DNA from: Halictus rubicundus
Taxonomy: Eukaryota; Arthropoda; Insecta; Hymenoptera; Halictidae
Length of the DNA: 64,000 bases
NCBI RefSeq assembly: GCF_050948215.1
Contig: NC_135155.1
Span: forward strand, 10,930,001 to 10,994,000
Reading direction: 5' to 3'
Of the stretch, positions 12,239 to 23,590 are shown in pieces. The stretch's first letter is position 1. Every line of letters starts with the position of its first letter. The position numbers and the translations under genes were made by a program. The notes beneath the pieces are model-generated. The model did no database searches, was not told the origin of the DNA, and saw nothing but the letters and a program-made list of their open reading frames with translations.

Positions 12239-12279
12239 TAATAATATAATATATTAAAATATAATATAATATAATATAA
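12239..12279. repeat. (ATAAT)n-like AT repeat
   Basis: An imperfect tandem array of ATAAT/ATATA units over about 40 bases, directly downstream of the composite MITE. Confidence 0.85.
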
Positions 12280-12925
12280 ATTTCCTAGTCTCGGGAAAGT
12301 ATTCTTCGGTGTTCGCTACAACCTCAGCTTCGTTCTGCAACGACCTGATTGAGTATAGCCCGACCCGAATTCTCATTCGCCCAGCGCAGTTATTGCGAAC
12401 CAAAATCAGTTTCCACTTTCTGAATTGTTATAGTGATACGCAGAAACTGTAGGAGAACATTTTCCGTCTGATATCGGAATTGATTGTGCGAAGTTAGCTC
12501 GAGAAGGAATCATTTCCACGTGTCTAGCGTAATCGTGGAGATCGGTCGCGGGCAGCGGAGCCCGAGACGCGCTCGCCGATTTTTCCCCGAAAGGATGATT
12601 TACTCGCGGCACGGCGATAACACGCCCCGGATAATACGGGTATACAGGAAGGCTAGGTTAGGCGTGCCGTTATTCCGACGTCTCGAGGGTCCGTGGAAGA
12701 ATGTAAATCACTGTCATTGATTAAACGATTTATTCCGTCCAGCTCTTAATTGGACTGATGCGTTATAACATCGTCCAATTAAAGGCAAATGTTGTTTTAA
12801 AGCCGGCCGGCTGTGGTAACAAACGGTAACGATACGCGGGGTTTCGCGGCCCTGCCAGCCCCGGTGACGAACGGTCACGCCGCGCCGCGACCGTAGAGGA
12901 TTTTCAGGCTAGTCCCTCTGTCCCC

Positions 12926-12927
<2 letters not shown>

Positions 12928-12987
<60 letters not shown>

Positions 12988-13001
12988 CTCTGTCTCTCTC
13001 T
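12928..13001. repeat. (CT)n microsatellite
   Basis: Near-pure CT dinucleotides of about 55 bases are followed by an interrupted CT-rich tail. Confidence 0.97.
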
Positions 13002-13660
13002 CCTTCAGCTAAGGTTTCTCTATTGGCGAGAAGCGAGCCAGAGCGGCACGGCGTGCTACTATGTGCACTAAAGTGGACCGGTTTGCTCGCGAGCGGCGAC
13101 ACTGCGTAGGCCGTTGCCGCGGATCAATTCCCGGTATTCAGAAAAATGAAAAAAGAAGAATGAAAAAGGAACCAGGGCCGCGGGAAAGGACGAGAAAGAA
13201 AAGAAGACGCGGCACCGGCGATGTACGCCAGGGGGTAGATGGGCGGGGAGGGATGGGGGCGAGGGGCGGCAGGGTCTCCGCTTAGATAACAGAAAAATCA
13301 TCGGGCGTCCGTGATGGGAGAAAAAGCGGACTCGAAAGCGAAAGAACCACCACGTGGTTGGCGCTCGTCCTTATCTCCCGGCAGGCTAAGCTTGTCGCGT
13401 AGCTTGAAACATTCGAGCCTGCGAGATATAACGTACGGCCTATAGTGTCTGGATATAAGTTGGCGCTTGCCGCGGATAGGGATAGGTACATAGATCAAGA
13501 GAAAGGCTAAGGAGAACCAACGGACAAGGTCCACCACCTTCTTCCTCCTCCTCCTTCTTTGCTTCGCGTCTCTTCTTCCTCCTCTCGTTCGTCCAACCCC
13601 TCTTTCCACGGGCGTCTATCTTTTCCTTCCCTATCCCCTTCCTCGTTTCTTGGCCGGACC

Positions 13661-13689
13661 GACGCGACGCGACGCGACGCGACGCGACC
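13661..13689. repeat. (GACGC)n pentanucleotide repeat
   Basis: Nearly six consecutive copies of GACGC within the GC-rich block. Confidence 0.95.
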
Positions 13690-14430
13690 AGCCGGCCGTG
13701 CTCTTCCACGCACACCGGTACCCGAGGAAAGAGCCAGCCGGAGAGGCGCAGCGCAGCGCGGGAAATTAATGGGCATCTCCGTTGCCGCATGAATTGAGTG
13801 GAGACTCGTGTTAATTGGGATAAAGTCTCGTGTTTTTCATGAATGAATCAAGCCCCGTGTCGTCTAGGCGACGCGGCTTCGGTACCGCTCGAGCTAGACG
13901 CCGGGCCCCAGTGGTGGTCCCCTCCGCCTGGACCAAGGTGATCAGAAAGAGAGAGGGGACCTACCAGGCGGATCGAATCCGCGCCAAATTGGAAGCCGGC
14001 GGATGAGAGACGCTGCTCGCCCACGCTCCGGCAACATTCATTCACTTCTCCGCGGCGATCGTCCCCCTTTCTCCACCGCTGGCATGATCGCGAGGCATCG
14101 CGCGCTGCCTTCGCGCTGCCCGAACGTGTTCACCGTTTCTCGCGTGCGCGCGCGCTACGCTCGGCTCTGCGCCGCTCGTGTACGCCCCGAGTGTAAGCGA
14201 GTCCGCTCGATTCCTCCGCCTCGCGAGCTGACGTCATCCGATTCGTACACGTTTGTCCGCGCGTGCGCGCGCGCGCTCGTGGTTTACTCGCCCTCTCTGC
14301 CAACCCCTGTCACGCGAGTCGGTCATTAATAAAGTTTATTATGCGACCGAATCGCAAGTGGCGATCCTCTTCCGACGATCGGACGCGTGGCCAACTTCCG
14401 GATATCGAGATCGCCTGCGAGGTTTCCGCG

Positions 14431-14943
14431 CACCGGTGAGATATCGGCGCATGCGCGGCGATTTTTGCCTCGGTAATGTAAAATTTTGGATAAATTAGGG
14501 TACCTTGATCACCCTGTAAAGTTTTGAAAAATTCTTATGATTTTGAAAACAGCGAACTCTACGCCTCTTTGTGGCTCCTTCTCCAATATTAGCTGCCATT
14601 GTATAATCAAATGTTAACAATAACTCATCGTGAACTCGTAGGACACCCGTCGCGTCGGAAGAGATTATTCTGGATAAAATAGGGTGCTTTGATCACCCTG
14701 CAAAATTTGTAAAACTACTTATGATTTTGAAAACAGCGAACTCTACGCCTCTGTGTGGCTCCTTCTCCAATGTTAGCTGCCATGGTATAATCAAATGTTA
14801 ACAATAACTCATCGTGAACTCGTAGGGTTCTTCTGATACTTTCTCGCCAATATCACTGCCCCGCTAGCTTTTCCGCACAATATAGATGCGTTACTGTTTT
14901 GGGCGCGCATGCGCGAGAAATGTTGGCCGATATCTCACCACTG
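14431..14943. mobile_element. hAT-like non-autonomous element with 8 bp target duplication
   Basis: The left end reads CACCGGTGAGATATCGGC and the right end, reverse-complemented, reads CAGTGGTGAGATATCGGC, an 18-base inverted repeat with two mismatches. Both ends then carry a GCATGCGCG block. The eight bases outside the left end (TTTCCGCG, 14423-14430) and outside the right end (TTTCCGCA, 14944-14951) match at seven positions. An 8 bp duplication with CA-starting termini is the signature of hAT transposons. The interior has no transposase but carries a direct duplication of about 184 bp (listed separately). Confidence 0.8.
14488..14826. repeat. Two-copy tandem duplication, period 184 bp, inside the hAT-like element
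   Basis: The first copy runs 14488-14642 and the second 14672-14826. They are joined by a short spacer counted in the period. Shared blocks include TTGATCACCCTG, ATGATTTTGAAAACAGCG and AACTCATCGTGAACTCG, with only a few substitutions between copies. The element therefore contains a recent internal tandem duplication. Confidence 0.93.
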
Positions 14944-14951
14944 TTTCCGCA

Positions 14952-17900
14952 CTGAAACGCTGAATCCTCTGTGGCAGTTGATGCCCCATCTTGATAACAA
15001 TTTTTCTACTCTGTCCAGGGTTTCTCATAACCATTTATCTACAGTAAGCCTATAAATTTTCAATAATTCTGCTGTACCTAAGCGACGCTTGATCTTCTTT
15101 CACGATATCTTTTATGATTGAAGTTTCTGTTGCTGCCGAAGAATATATTAAAACATCCTCGGCCATAGACTACCAAGAATCGTGGAATAATCGCCGGTAG
15201 ATGATGTGTACCTTGCGGTCCAAAGCGTTCGCTTCCTCTTGTTTCAAAAATGGCTGCTTTAATTTTCTTTGCTATTCCGTAACTGTCAAAGAGGAGGCAC
15301 TCACATTTGAGAAGTATCTTCCACAGACATAGTCATTTCCATTGTGGAACTCTGATAACATGGCGTCCATATAGCACCATGCAAAAATTGCGACAACCTT
15401 CTTATAACGCCATATGCTTGTAAAATGGTTTCCATGTAGTACGATTTAACAGACACCCTCGTGCACTTCCCCTGATTTGTATTTACGTTTATGGCGGTTT
15501 CGATGCAACAGCGAACTAACACTGTTGCGGAAGGCTTCGTCGTTCGTTATCTTTCGTTAAACGTTTCACTTTTTGTTAATAAATTGAGTGAAGCGGGCAT
15601 CTTGTCTTTAACCTCCAGTCGCTTCCTCACCTCTATCGGTTTCCCTTTAGCCCAGAGGTGCCATTTTTGCAGACTAGAATCGACCCGCGGGATCTTCAAT
15701 AATCATCTTAGCTCGGTGAACCAATTAAAACGCGACGGCGCCACTTATCTTACTTAGCCACCTCTGGTAACAGCTTATGCTCTTTTTGTTTCCGATTCGA
15801 GGCACGGGAAGCTTAGGGTACTCCGTGGGTTGCTACGCGACTGGAGATGATATTTAGGCCTTTTTGTCCAAGAGGGAAGCGACAAATGTCGTTCGCTATA
15901 GGCTGCCATGTTGTGATCGAAATCGATGAACATTGATATTATTTTCTGTTCGAGTATTAATTAGAAAATGATAGTGCTTCATCTCGTACATCTAAACTTG
16001 TCATTCCAGGATCATTCGTCATTCAAATCCAATTTATTTGTCACGAGCATAAATAAATCAAATAAACGTGACGACATCTTTTCGTATCTCTCGTAAACCG
16101 TCCATAATCGCGACGCTGCGAGACATTTGATCAGCAAAGTGTACACAAGACATTCTTCGCGCATTCTTCATGGTGTCATCCACCTCGACGTATCCGCGGC
16201 CGTGCCCTTTTCACGTAACCAATCTTACGAGCCGGCACAGTCGAATGCGACACATGACAGAGAAAAAGTGTAGCGCTTAGAGTAGCTGTTCTTTCGACGC
16301 CCACCCGATCGATGAAACACCCGTAATCGACTTTGCAATTCAAACCACGATCAACGACCATTCAACCCGGCGTTAAATTCCCGGTGAAATAAGACATTCC
16401 TCTACCAATTCACGCGAACCAACATCCTCGACGAAAATATAGCTACTTCAACACTGTACAATTACACTTCGCGCAAGCTTCAGGTCATTTCATTTCGCGC
16501 TTTAATACAAACCAGCCACTTGGGAACGACTAACTCGAGTCAAGTGCTTTTCTACTTGACATGTTTCTCTGAATCTTTCTAAAGGCGTCATCAATATGTC
16601 AACAGACTTTTTCGGACGACTCAAGGCAAAAAATTAACCTCCATTCGGCTTCTAACAATTTTCATTTTGCGTGAAGATCCGCGGACCACTTGTGACAACT
16701 TGTGACCCATTATCGAGGAGATGCAGAATCTCTGGAATTAAAAGAGCCTTTGCTACTGGAAAGATCGAGCAATGAAAAGTGCCTAGCTCCGAACCCCCTA
16801 AAATAATGTGGCCGTTAGAATAAAAAATCAATAAAAACATTTAAAAAATTTGAAAAATGCAGCTGCATCGCTTCGAACTGATCAAAATTATTAAGACAAA
16901 AAGGTAAACTCGTCTCGCAATTAATGAAGGCAATTTCTATTTTGTAAACTAGTAAACACAAAAGTAAGGAGTCCATGACTGACCATTATGTATTCGTCCG
17001 ATGGCGTCAAGGTTTCTTTCGTGTCGGATGACGGACCGGGCTGACACACTTCGAGCACAATAGCGGCAGCTCTACGAGGCGCGAATTTGGCGATCGAGGA
17101 GACGAGAGCTTGACTCATTCGGTCGGAAGCGAGCTACAAATCCGTTTACGCACGCACACGCAGGGACGCGTGCGGTGGTCGCGTGTCGCGTCCCCCAGGA
17201 TTTATGGTGAGATCGTGCTATCGCGATTAGGAAACTGACGCCCTCGACACTTTCCACGATTCCGCGCGAGTTCAACGAACGCGCGCCCGATCTTAACAGT
17301 TTTCCGTAACGAGTGATCGTGTGTAAGGCGCGTGCAGAAATCCGCGTGCATTAGCGCGCGCGCGTTATTTACAGTTTCTCGGGTACACGGGCCCGGTCAG
17401 AAAAGAAATATGACGGGGAATAAAAAATAAAGGCCTGTTGCGCGAAAAGATAAGACGCGGAGGGTGAGAGAGGAAAGAGGGAGAAAGAGAGACAGACGGA
17501 TAAAGAGAGTGGGAGAGAGAGAGAGAGAAAGCAAAGCGCTGGCCAATAACCCGACTCCGTTGGGCTTGGCAACGTCGCACGCACGTAGGTAGCTGGTTGG
17601 TTAATGATGCCCGCGCGAATCGATGATTCGTCAATGTCCGGCGCGGAATTGGAATTATCCGTCGAAAGAGCAGGGTGTGCACGGGGCCCTGGGTTCTAGC
17701 CCGCAACCCTCCATATTGCGCCGGGAACACTGGAGTATTAAGTAATCACGTGCCCGATGCCGTAAGAATGTAAACCGAGGCTCTAATGTTGCGTGTTCCT
17801 CGATACGGTTCGCTAATGAGTCTGTCCATTGCCGACTCCTTCTACTTTTCATAAACGCGACCCGTGGGATCTACCATCAGAGTCACTTTATTATTCTCCC

Positions 17901-17991
17901 GGGTAGCAATTTGTAGTCTATCACGCGAGACCGTGCTCCCGATGCTTTCAAAGTAAATTCAATGTACTTGCAATTAGACAGATCGGAGGTA
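14952..17991. other. Non-coding stretch, no gene recognised
   Basis: Mixed-composition sequence. An isolated hAT-MITE-like fragment lies near 16660-16690 (TTTTGCGTGAAGATCCGCGG). A small hairpin, GTCAAGT facing ACTTGAC, lies at 16538-16560. A GA-rich low-complexity run covers about 17460-17530. The region 17.1-17.75 kb is GC-richer, but no exon could be supported. Confidence 0.5.
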
Positions 17992-18186
17992 TACAGGGTG
18001 CCTGAGATTGATGGTAGATGGTGACACGAAAAAAGAACCGGAGAATACGAAGTAAATTTTCATCATTTCAGCCTTTTTCCAATTCCTTCCCCCACCTCCC
18101 AGTACTTCTGTCCCCTTTCTCCCAAAGCTGTTCGAAAAAATACCAATCGTAGAAAAGGGGTTACAGTCGTCGTTCTGAGGCACTAG
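17992..18186. mobile_element. Possible TA-flanked MITE, about 195 bp
   Basis: The left end, TACAGGGTGCCTGAG, faces an imperfect right end that reads CTAGTGCCTCAGAAC on the other strand. The shared GTGCCT core and spacing suggest a small inverted-repeat element related to the TACAGGG repeats at 8621, 50331, 50973 and 53641. The match is weak past the first 16 bases. Confidence 0.35.
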
Positions 18187-19204
18187 GGCGGAGGTCCTGC
18201 GGCTCGTGGCCGATTAGTTCGCGCTAGAATAGCGAAACACGAATTCCTAGCACGACCTTCCAGCGTCCTGTCGCGTAAGCCTGTGGACCCGGCCTTACGC
18301 GCGACAACCTCGCGTACCCGTCCGCTTAGGCCGGCGAACGGCTGCGCTGTGCCACGGCTATGGCGGCGCGGCATGGCAGCAGAAGGATCCCGCGCATTGC
18401 CATTAAGTTGCCATTGTTCCGCAACTGTGCAACGGTTCATCCATAATCTTACGTGCTATCCGCGGATACAGTTATGGCCCCGGGGACACATGCAGTCTCT
18501 GCAGTCTCCGTGGCAGACCATTGATCATGGAGATGATCTCCTCCTACGTGCCTGGGACAGGTCGTGCGACCGATACGTGCACGATTCGGGGGAAGATAGA
18601 CAGGTGTTCGCGAAAAAGTCACGATTCCGGGCGAACCAGGCCCCGGCCACGTGTGCCACGGACGGAGCACGGTTTCCGCGTCGCTCGTCCGCTTCCTCCT
18701 GGGGATAATGTTCGCATATCGTGATCAAAATCGAGAGCTCGCCGCCACACCGCGCCGGACGCTCGCCTGACTCTCGACGAATACACTATACACTCTGCCC
18801 AGCTACGATACCATTACGGACCCATTGTCGGCCATCTTCTTCTACGTGTTGTACCGACGTGCTGTACGTCGGGACTTTTACCGAAATTGTTAAATAATTC
18901 TTCTAGAAAACGAAACGCGAAAGTATCGGTATGACGTCATACAAATGTATAATATATGGAGACAAAACGAAAACCGAAGTAATACAGTCTTTCTTCGTTA
19001 TTAGTCGATGACGCGGGACCACTTCCGACGTATTGCGAATGAGGGTACGTATGCGGCTCCGCTTTGTTCTCGAGCGGGCCGGATGAAGCGGCAATCTGCA
19101 AATTGGTCGGCCGAGCAACCATTGTATACGCAAGTGTACGTCGAACTGACATTAACTGTCAATGACAATGAAATAACTTAGATAATGTAATGTTATGAGA
19201 TAAT
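18187..19204. other. Non-coding stretch, GC-rich to 18.75 kb
   Basis: Overlapping frames on both strands between 18183 and 18728 reflect GC-rich composition. They have no recognisable domain, and codon-like structure is not confined to any one frame. No regulatory site is supported. Confidence 0.5.
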
Positions 19205-19212
19205 GTTATAAT

Positions 19213-19800
19213 TAGAGTGCGGATGTTTATTCAGTTATTATATGTCGAAATATGCAAAATATATGCAAGGTATATGCTAAATATATGTATAGGGAATGTA
19301 TGTACGGATCTGTAACATAGTAATTATTTCATTGTTTTATTTATTATAATTTAAATTACAATATTGAACAATAGTTTTATCTATATTGTCGATTGTAAAA
19401 TGATGCCTCTTATCTGTTAAAATTAATTTATACGCTGAAAATGAGCGTTCTACATTACATATGCATTACGTATGTAAGTATGATATTGTTTTGTCTCTCG
19501 TTGTATGTCAATACAGTACTTACCAACTCCAAATTAGAATACGTTCTGCATCGTAGCTGCTCAAACTTTTAGGCACATCGATCTTATTTATTCTGAAGTA
19601 GTATTAAATAGTCGAATATGTATTTATGCAAAATTTACGCAGTTGTGCAAGAAATATGCACTTATGCAAAACATATGCAATATGCAAAATAAAAATTATA
19701 TTTTTAAAATCCTCTAACGACAAAACCGATTTCTGTTTAGGCCGCAGTTTTTTATCTATTGTCGATAAAAATATGCATTTGCATAAACATCCGCAGTCTA
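19213..19800. mobile_element. hAT MITE, TAGACTGCGGA family, with perfect 8 bp TSD
   Basis: The left end is TAGAGTGCGGATGTTTAT and the right end is ATAAACATCCGCAGTCTA. These are near-perfect inverted repeats. The flanking eight bases are identical on both sides: GTTATAAT at 19205-19212 and at 19801-19808. The 588 bp interior is very AT-rich and contains repeated ATGCAAAATATATGC motifs, and there is no coding capacity. The perfect duplication suggests a relatively recent insertion. At this length it may contain an older nested fragment. Confidence 0.85.
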
Positions 19801-19887
19801 GTTATAATATATAATGTGACGTCCTTTGACTGTCAATACATAACTGACATTGACATTTAATTTGTCTACTTTATGCATATATATAAT

Positions 19888-20036
19888 TATACTGCGGACT
19901 TTATGCATTTATGACAAAAATGTAAATATGAACTTGTAAATATCGAGACCGAGAAAGAGTAAAAAATTCCTTATTGGTTTCTGTGAATTGCAATTGACAG
20001 AAACAATTTTTATTTTGCATGAAGATCCGCAGTGTA
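19888..20036. mobile_element. hAT MITE, TAGACTGCGGA family, short copy
   Basis: The left end, TATACTGCGGACTTTATGC, followed by ATTTATGACAAAAATG, matches the right-hand arm type of other members (26281-26313). The right end, TTTTGCATGAAGATCCGCAG, matches their left-hand arm, so this copy lies in reverse orientation. No clear 8 bp duplication is left, so it is older or damaged. Confidence 0.7.
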
Positions 20037-20320
20037 TAACTTAGATCTTCAAAGGGCGTATTTTGAATTTTCATTACAAGCACACATAAAAATGTTAAAA
20101 ATCGAGACCTTCGTATTTTCCTTCGAAATTCCGAGCAACAACAATTCCAAAAATTATTTTCGATTCAATAGTTATTTAAACTAATCCCTTTAACATCTAA
20201 TAAAAAACTGAAGTCGTTTGATCCAGTTTCAGAAGGGTCATTACTTTTTAAAGAATGTCCATTTCATTTTGTCTGAATGTGTTAAATCGATAAATAAATA
20301 AAAGTAAATAAATAAATTCA

Positions 20321-20383
20321 ACGTGTTAAATAAATTTCCCATAAATGTATAAATGCATTTATAAGAAATTCATTTAACACATT
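20321..20383. repeat. AT-rich palindrome
   Basis: The left arm begins CGTGTTAAATAAATTTC and the right arm, read on the other strand, begins ATGTGTTAAATGAATTTC. The two arms meet near 20352 with almost no loop. This may be a decayed miniature TTAA element or a simple palindrome. Confidence 0.65.
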
Positions 20384-21023
20384 GGAACATGTATTATGGT
20401 AAAAACTGCTAAAAAGCTGGCTGAATATATTCCTGATATTTTTATAAAATAATCGAGATTGGCCATTTTTAGTGCTCCGTAAAGCTAGTGTTAAGAAAAT
20501 GGGAATAGCGAGCGTACCCTGGTTCCAGGAGTGTAAACGTACCCTAACGCGATCACGTGCCCTCACGCTCACGTTCCTCTCCGAGGCAGGGGACGAGGTA
20601 ACGTGGCCCCGTGCGTGCGCGCATCCTATTGTTGTAATAATGCACCTTCCCACTCTCCACGCCCGGTTGCCGGAGGCGTGTCGCGTTCCTAGGAAAGCTG
20701 CCCATCGATTTCACTACGATGGGTAATTTTCTAGCGCTTCGCGCTGCATCGTATGCCTGCCAGGGGACCGATCGGCCGCGTCAAACGTTCGCCGCGGTCG
20801 ACCTCAAAGGCTATGGTTAGAACCCTTCCGGCCCTTGCTCCGTCCGAGGGGCCGCGATATTTTTACCAAAACGCGCGTTTTAGGATGACATGACCGCCAT
20901 CAATGTCTCCCGGCCCCGACGCCCTCTAATCTCTACGAATCGCCTGCCATCTTCTTGTCTGTCTCTTTATTAGCAAGCGATTAGAACACCAGGGGAGTTC
21001 CCCTAGCGTTTTACGTTTTTCTT
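20384..21023. other. Non-coding stretch with a single TTAA-MITE terminus
   Basis: A right-hand terminus of the TTAACACTAGGTTTACGG family (AGTGCTCCGTAAAGC, then TTAA at 20490-20493) occurs without a visible left end. The region from 20.5 to 20.9 kb is GC-rich and holds no supported exon. Confidence 0.5.
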
Positions 21024-21135
21024 CATCCGTCCCCCGTGTCAATTCGACACATTTCTAATGCAAATGTGATTCCATTCTGCCGTTTGTAGAACAATTGATC
21101 CGAAACTTAGTGTCTCTTACATCTTCAACATGAAT
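21024..21135 (+). repeat. Dispersed repeat shared with 52952-53066
   Basis: This segment (CGTCCCCCGTGTCAATTCG, then GACACATTTCTAATG and CATTCTGCCGTT) aligns in order with 52952-53066 (CGTCCCTCGTGACAATCTG, then GACACATTTTTCATG and CATTCAGCCGTT). The second copy starts at a TTTAACCCTCG motif, suggesting a TTAA-type element end. No complete copy is present. Confidence 0.55.
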
Positions 21136-21176
21136 ATTGTTAGGAAAGATATACATTTTCTGTAACAAGACTCTTT

Positions 21177-21359
21177 TATTGGGTTGGATCGAAGGTTCGT
21201 AGCAGTTTTCAGAATTCAAAGATAAAAATAAGATATTTTGTTCACAGATTTATTCAATAACAGATTTTCCATTCTGTGCTACTACTCTTGCCATTTTTCA
21301 AAATTTTATCTTTGAATTTTAATTAAAAAACGCTTCGAATTTTCGCTCCAACCCGCTAT
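21177..21359. mobile_element. mariner-like MITE
   Basis: The left end is TA followed by TTGGGTTGGATCGAAGG. The right end, reverse-complemented, is TA followed by GCGGGTTGGAGCGAAAA. TTGGGTTGG-type termini bounded by TA are characteristic of mariner elements. The interior of about 180 bp is non-coding. An internal inverted block (AATTCAAAGATAAAAATAAG facing TTTTATCTTTGAATTTT) extends the foldback. Confidence 0.72.
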
Positions 21360-23423
21360 TGTATTGTCTAAAATACTTTTGGGACAATCTGGTAAATATC
21401 TGAAAATCCATTTTGTGGCAAGACTCTACTGAAACTTTGAGTCCGAGAAATTTTCTTTACGGATGTTGCTACACTTGATTGCGAAGAAAATTATGAAATT
21501 TCTGTTCTCGGATTCATTTACCGACGATAATGTTAAAGTATGCGCTTCAATTAAAAATATGCGCGGTCCAATGGAACTGTTCGGTGAGAAAACTGTGTTA
21601 TTATATGCGTTTTATGTTCGTAAATTGCTGTGGAATTGCAGAATTCGCTGTCGTTCAATTACGTATCGGTAATATTATTCAATTGCGCGACACATTTCAC
21701 GGAAAGTGAGGATAACAGTGTCGTAAATATTACTAATTGCGCGTTATGGTGAGTAACAGGTAATTTTAGCAGCCACCATTGGCATAAGCAGTGTAAACAG
21801 CTTCATAGGTTCGAGCGTGGATGGATACTACACGGTGCTGTAGCATGCATCACGCATAAACCAGTTGTAACACGTACATCCTGGGCAATCTGAAATCCTG
21901 ACACGGCGCGTTCAATGAGGAATAAACTCATTTACGGATGCTTGATCGTGATGAAGAGCGCTCCATTTATTTCCCCGAAGGAAACGCTCCTTTTTCCCCA
22001 TTTCCTTTTTCTTTTTGTTTCGTTTTCGTGGCGCGTTCCCGCGTAAACTATTACTCGCATTCCTCCGGTGAAACGAAACACGGGGTGACGGGGGGAGGGA
22101 GGGGGGACGCGGGCAACAAGGATGAAATTATGATTCCAAATGCATTAACCGAAGTATCATTGCAATAGTTGTACCGGCAACTAATTACACCCCACACTAA
22201 AAGCATCCGCTTAATGACATTGCACAGGTGTAGGTAATGGTAATTGTGCACCGAGGGTTTCGAAGACTTTATTACAAGCGCAAGCGGACTTAATCAGCAC
22301 TAATAGGTCGTATTAAAGAGCAAATAACACATTAAGACGTCAATCAAGTATTATAATATTTAATATTCCAATTTAGCAACGCGCAGTCGCAATATAATCT
22401 TCGAGACTTTCGTCGAAACGATTCAATCAACGCGCACGCTTGGAAGATGTATTCGAGACTTAATAAAATTAGCATGGATTGAAAAGATGTGTAGAAAAAG
22501 GTTCGTTCTTCTTCTTTTTTTTTTTTGATACTATAAATTACAACATCTTGTAAAGTAACGATAAATTGTCAACAAAAGATTTCAATGAATCTAATTTGAT
22601 GAAATCTGTTCTTGCATTGAATTAAAGCTTGATGAATGATTCTTTATATAACAGTTCTACTGTTCAGGCTAAAAAAATTATTATTATTTTATGTATTATT
22701 CTTGCGCGTACTTTGTACTGAAACTATAGTTCTCTTTCGTGGAAAGGAATTTGCACCAGAGAAGAAAGATTCATCATCGGGTTTTTTTTTGCGGGATACT
22801 TTTTGTTTGTTCAACACGGTTAAGCCGGTACATGAATAGCAAGGATATTCATATTAGAACGATGTACATAGTGACTAGTCACTCCGTCGATTATTGAGGA
22901 CGGTCGAACTGAATTATTCGAGGCAGTATTCGTTGAGCGTCAGATACAATAAAACCGGGCGTGGTGAGAAGAATGAACACCCGATTGAATGGTAGTGAAA
23001 CCTGCGTCCGTATCTATTATTGCCTATTATCGCCAATCAATCGGTAGGAAATTAATAAAGCGATTTGTCGGGCGAACGAATTGTTGATCGCTCCAATTCA
23101 GAGTGACTTCTATCCTATGACGTCGCATAATTCGACAATGGTATCCTTCAGACCGTTCGCGCGGATACTGGATCCTCGAACCTCGTAGACACAGCCGAAC
23201 TATAATCCAATAAAGCGCACCATCATCTTGGCTATCCCCCAGGAAAATCAAATCGGACCTAAGCGCGAAATTAGTCGAGCCGTGCTAATACTAGCGAATA
23301 CTAGAAAAGAATTTTTAGAAAAGAGTTTTATTTGAAAAGCAAACTGGACATTTTTAGAAATTCATTCACTCTGACTTCTTTTACTGTTTTACTTCGAGAT
23401 AAATAAAAATTCTTTGGAAATTC
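21360..23423. other. Non-coding stretch, no gene recognised
   Basis: Near 22.2 kb a moderately GC-balanced segment (about 22120-22300) contains CACAGGTGTAGGTAATGG and TAAT-rich motifs, a texture seen in enhancers, though nothing decisive. A donor-like GTGAGTAAC lies at 21749. There is a poly-T run at 22515-22527. No gene is supported. Confidence 0.45.
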
Positions 23424-23590
23424 GTTTAAACTTGAAAATTCCTCTAAAATTCAGTTCGACATTAATTTAAACTTGAAAATTCCTATGAAACTAAGTTCGT
23501 CATTAATTTAAACTTGAAGATTCCTCTGAAATTAAGTTCGGAATTAATTTAAACTTGACAATTCCTCTAAAATTGAGTTCAAAATCAATC
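23424..23590. repeat. 41 bp minisatellite, about four units
   Basis: The motif TTTAAACTTGAAAATTCC followed by AAAATTCAGTTCG recurs with cores (CTTGA) at 23431, 23472, 23513 and 23554, an exact 41-base spacing. Units differ by a few substitutions. Confidence 0.93.

Larger units (their letters stand above)
12280..14430. other. GC-rich, microsatellite-rich non-coding block
   Basis: From about 12.8 kb the composition rises sharply in GC and CpG. The block contains a CT microsatellite, a GACGC repeat, several purine- or pyrimidine-only runs (13140-13260, 13540-13640) and many long but compositionally biased open frames on both strands. Those frames are explained by low stop-codon frequency in GC-rich sequence, and none shows a recognisable domain. 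CpG-rich patches of this kind often mark promoters in Hymenoptera, but no core promoter motif could be pinned down. Confidence 0.5.

Noticed and set aside
12928..13001. CT/GA microsatellites as CRISPR-like or regulatory arrays
   Set aside because: Pure dinucleotide runs have no spacer structure. They are ordinary microsatellites.
13440..13792. Several long frames on both strands in the GC-rich block
   Set aside because: GC-rich, purine/pyrimidine-biased sequence lowers stop frequency in all frames. No domain or codon periodicity favours any one.
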